This document shows, piece after piece, positions 38,501 through 39,389 of a DNA stretch of 39,389 bases (the stretch's first letter is position 1; every line of letters begins with the position of its first letter). A program made the position numbers and the translations under genes. Origin of the DNA: Candidatus Dormiibacterota bacterium (GTDB taxonomy: Bacteria; Chloroflexota; Dormibacteria; Aeolococcales; Bog-877); NCBI GenBank assembly GCA_027306655.1, contig DAHUZL010000111.1, positions 1 to 39,389 on the forward strand. Direction: 5' to 3'. The notes beneath the pieces were generated by a model. The model did not search any database and was not told where the DNA came from. It saw only the letters and a list, made by a program, of their open reading frames with translations.

Positions 38501-39389
38501 TCAGACCCGGTCGTCGCCGCCCGACCCGGCACCCCCGGCCGGTCCCTCCAGGCTCTCCTCCAATCGGAGGGTGCGCCGGTAGGCGGCCCACACGGCGTCG
38601 CCGACCACCGTCCGCAACCCGCCCCGCTCCAGCGCCGCCAGCGCCTCCGCCGAGGTGCCGCCCGGCGAGGTGACCATGTCGCGGAGCTCGGCGACGTGCC
38701 GGCCGCTCTGGAGGGCGAAGGCCGCCGACCCCTGGATCGTGTCCAGCACCAGCGCCCGCGCCACGTGGCGGGCGAAGCCGATGTGGACGGCCGCGTCGAT
38801 CAGGGCTTCGATGAACAGGAAGATGTAGGTGGGGCCGGTGCCGCTCACCGCCGTCGCCATCGCCACCTGCCCCTCATCCTCCACCTCCACCTCCCGTCCC
38901 AGGGCCGAGAGCAGGCCCCGGGTGCGCGCCTTGCCGGACGCCGTCACCACGTCAGTGGCGTACCAGACCGTGACCCCCTGGCCGATCTGGGCGGGCGTGT
39001 TGGGCATCGCCCGGACGATCGCGGGATGGCGCAGGCCGGTGCCGAGGGCTCGGGTGCTGGCCCCGGCGACGATGCTGACCACCAGCTGGGCGGCGGTCAG
39101 CACCGGGGCCAGCTCGGGCAGCACCTGCGGCAGCACCTGCGGCTTCACCGCCAGCAGGCAGAGGTCGGCGTCCCGGGCGGCGGCCGCATTGCTGGCCGCG
39201 ACCGTGACCCCGTAGGTGTCGCCCAGGTGGGTCGCGCGGGCGGCCCGCGGGTGGCTGCACACCACCTGGTCGGCGGTGAGGAGCCGCTGGCGGAGCATCC
39301 CGGCCAGCATCGCCTCCGCCATCGCCCCGGCGCCGACGATGCCGACCCGCGCCCCGGCGAGGGGGCTCGGCCCGGAGGGACGGGGGGCG
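38501..39389 (-). CDS. proC: Pyrroline-5-carboxylate reductase, 5' end likely outside window
   Basis: Minus-strand frame continues upstream of the listed start as ARVGIVGAGAMAEAM (Rossmann); LLAVKPQVL, RAMPNTPAQIGQG, AVSGTGPTYIFLFIEAL, MVTSPGGTSAEAL. Confidence 0.92.
   Translation of the reverse strand, partial: APRPSGPSPLAGARVGIVGAGAMAEAMLAGMLRQRLLTADQVVCSHPRAARATHLGDTYGVTVAASNAAAARDADLCLLAVKPQVLPQVLPELAPVLTAAQLVVSIVAGASTRALGTGLRHPAIVRAMPNTPAQIGQGVTVWYATDVVTASGKARTRGLLSALGREVEVEDEGQVAMATAVSGTGPTYIFLFIEALIDAAVHIGFARHVARALVLDTIQGSAAFALQSGRHVAELRDMVTSPGGTSAEALAALERGGLRTVVGDAVWAAYRRTLRLEESLEGPAGGAGSGGDDRV

Overview
GC-rich bacterial window of about 39.4 kb with densely packed chromosomal genes. 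Lineage cannot be fixed without a search; a Dormibacterota/Chloroflexota/Actinomycetota-like soil lineage is an inference only. There are four main modules. (1) About 2.6-14.0 kb looks like an uncharacterised peptidoglycan/amino-sugar salvage locus. An oligopeptide-type ABC importer operon has an anmK gene nested between its permease and ATPase genes. Divergent from it are a GntR/UTRA-GNAT fusion regulator, a class C beta-lactamase-like serine hydrolase, and a single ORF fusing MurQ (MurNAc-6-P etherase) to NagA (GlcNAc-6-P deacetylase). The intergenic region holds two mirror-image promoters built on a 14/15-match inverted repeat. (2) Candidate ethylmalonyl-CoA pathway enzymes are scattered over the window: a CitE/Mcl-like lyase, a MaoC hydratase, and a Ccr - acyl-CoA mutase large subunit - acyl-CoA dehydrogenase operon. 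(3) A coxSLMDE cluster encodes a form II (PYRGAGR) molybdenum hydroxylase, with a convergent split XdhC/CoxF pair. (4) Accessory genes include one intact VapBC-type toxin-antitoxin pair, a second pair with a decayed toxin, a TipA-like MerR regulator, an MMPL transporter, two paralogous orphan solute-binding proteins and an S9 peptidase. No tRNA, rRNA, CRISPR array or IS element was recognised. All functional calls come from reading motifs by eye, not from database searches.
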